A DNA stretch of 64,000 nucleotides from Dyadobacter sp. CECT 9275 (lineage in GTDB: Bacteria; Bacteroidota; Bacteroidia; Cytophagales; Spirosomataceae), in the NCBI RefSeq assembly GCF_907164905.1, contig NZ_CAJRAF010000002.1:806001-870000 (forward strand). Direction: 5' to 3'. Of the stretch, positions 63,770 to 64,000 are shown piece after piece; within the stretch, counting starts at the first letter, position 1; each line of letters begins with the position of its first letter. A program made the translations under genes and the position numbers. The notes beneath the pieces are model-generated. The model saw only the letters and a list, made by a program, of their open reading frames with translations. It did not search any database and was not told where the DNA came from.

Positions 63770-64000
63770 TAATAGCCTTTTTGATAATTGACTACATTGT
63801 ACAGTGGTTTACCACTCATGTAACGCGACAGATTATCTTCAAAAAGCGCCTGCCATTTGTAAACAGGTCCTTCCAGACTTCTGCCTACATGCGGACTGAC
63901 CAGAATGCGGGGTTCTTTCCAGATGGGGTTTGAGGGCAGCAGCGGTTCCTGTTCAAAAACGTCCAGTGCGGCTCCGGCCAGCCTTCCCGAAGCCACCATT
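63769..64000 (-). CDS. D-isomer specific 2-hydroxyacid dehydrogenase, N-terminal part outside window
   Basis: Only the last 76 residues are visible; the reading frame continues past the window edge, and the ATG at 63999 is most likely internal. The text ASGRLAGAALDVFEQEPLLPSNPIWKEPRILVSPHVG is the typical end of the NAD-binding domain, with the catalytic His in SPHVGR. The family oxidises 2-hydroxyacids such as D-lactate, glycerate or phosphoglycerate. Coupling with a glycosyltransferase suggests a biosynthetic role but the substrate is unknown. Confidence 0.85.
   Translation of the reverse strand, partial: MVASGRLAGAALDVFEQEPLLPSNPIWKEPRILVSPHVGRSLEGPVYKWQALFEDNLSRYMSGKPLYNVVNYQKGY

Noticed and set aside
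1..64000. tRNA, rRNA, integrase, transposase or attachment sites
   Set aside because: None was recognised on reading both strands; the AT-rich GTPase segment has no flanking repeats that would prove transfer.

Overview
The window looks like a chromosome segment of a Bacteroidota bacterium of the order Cytophagales, probably Spirosomaceae and Dyadobacter-like. This rests on two SusC/SusD pairs, an ECF sigma/FecR pair, a PadR plus FtsX-like permease pair, a type IX secretion sorting tail and several intergenic TAnnTTTG promoter-like boxes. The genus is an inference from gene style. No rRNA, tRNA, CRISPR array, transposase or phage gene was recognised.

Region 1 (1-17.7 kb, all minus strand) is a polysaccharide utilisation locus (PUL). 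In transcription order it runs ECF sigma, FecR anti-sigma, STN-type SusC, SusD, sulfatase, sialate-O-acetylesterase-like enzyme, DUF1080 protein, a secreted beta-propeller fused to an azurin-type copper domain, an SGNH hydrolase, a GH29 alpha-L-fucosidase and a prolyl oligopeptidase cut by the window edge. The enzymes suggest a sulfated, acetylated, fucose-containing glycan. The propeller-cupredoxin/DUF1080 pair suggests an oxidative step on sugars in addition to hydrolysis.

Region 2 (17.7-33.4 kb) is mixed accessory DNA: a secreted protein of unknown function, an exported five-bladed-propeller glycosidase-like protein, a two-gene cassette of small unknown proteins behind a perfect 40-bp palindrome, a TlpA-like thioredoxin protein, a bestrophin-like channel, an AT-rich two-gene GTPase operon (dynamin-like plus a second P-loop GTPase), a triple-PAS hybrid histidine kinase, a nucleotide pyrophosphatase/phosphodiesterase-like enzyme, and several very small genes.

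Region 3 (33.4-36.5 kb) holds a PadR regulator coupled to an FtsX/MacB-like permease whose N-terminal prefix domain is split off by an apparent one-base frameshift.

Region 4 (36.5-55 kb) is a second carbohydrate locus: two AraC regulators, an exported sugar isomerase-like TIM barrel, a PhyH-type dioxygenase, a GH36-like glycosidase, an exported M14 carboxypeptidase, a SusC/SusD pair closed by a good terminator, two tandem GH28 enzymes on the opposite strand, and a TPR/LuxR-type membrane regulator.

Region 5 (55-64 kb) holds a 2559-residue secreted protein made of five parallel-beta-helix modules with a type IX secretion tail, then a GT2 glycosyltransferase overlapping by one base the 3' end of a D-2-hydroxyacid dehydrogenase.

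The best candidates for undescribed biology are the paired GTPase operon, the propeller-azurin/DUF1080 pair inside a PUL, and the palindrome-controlled small-gene cassette.
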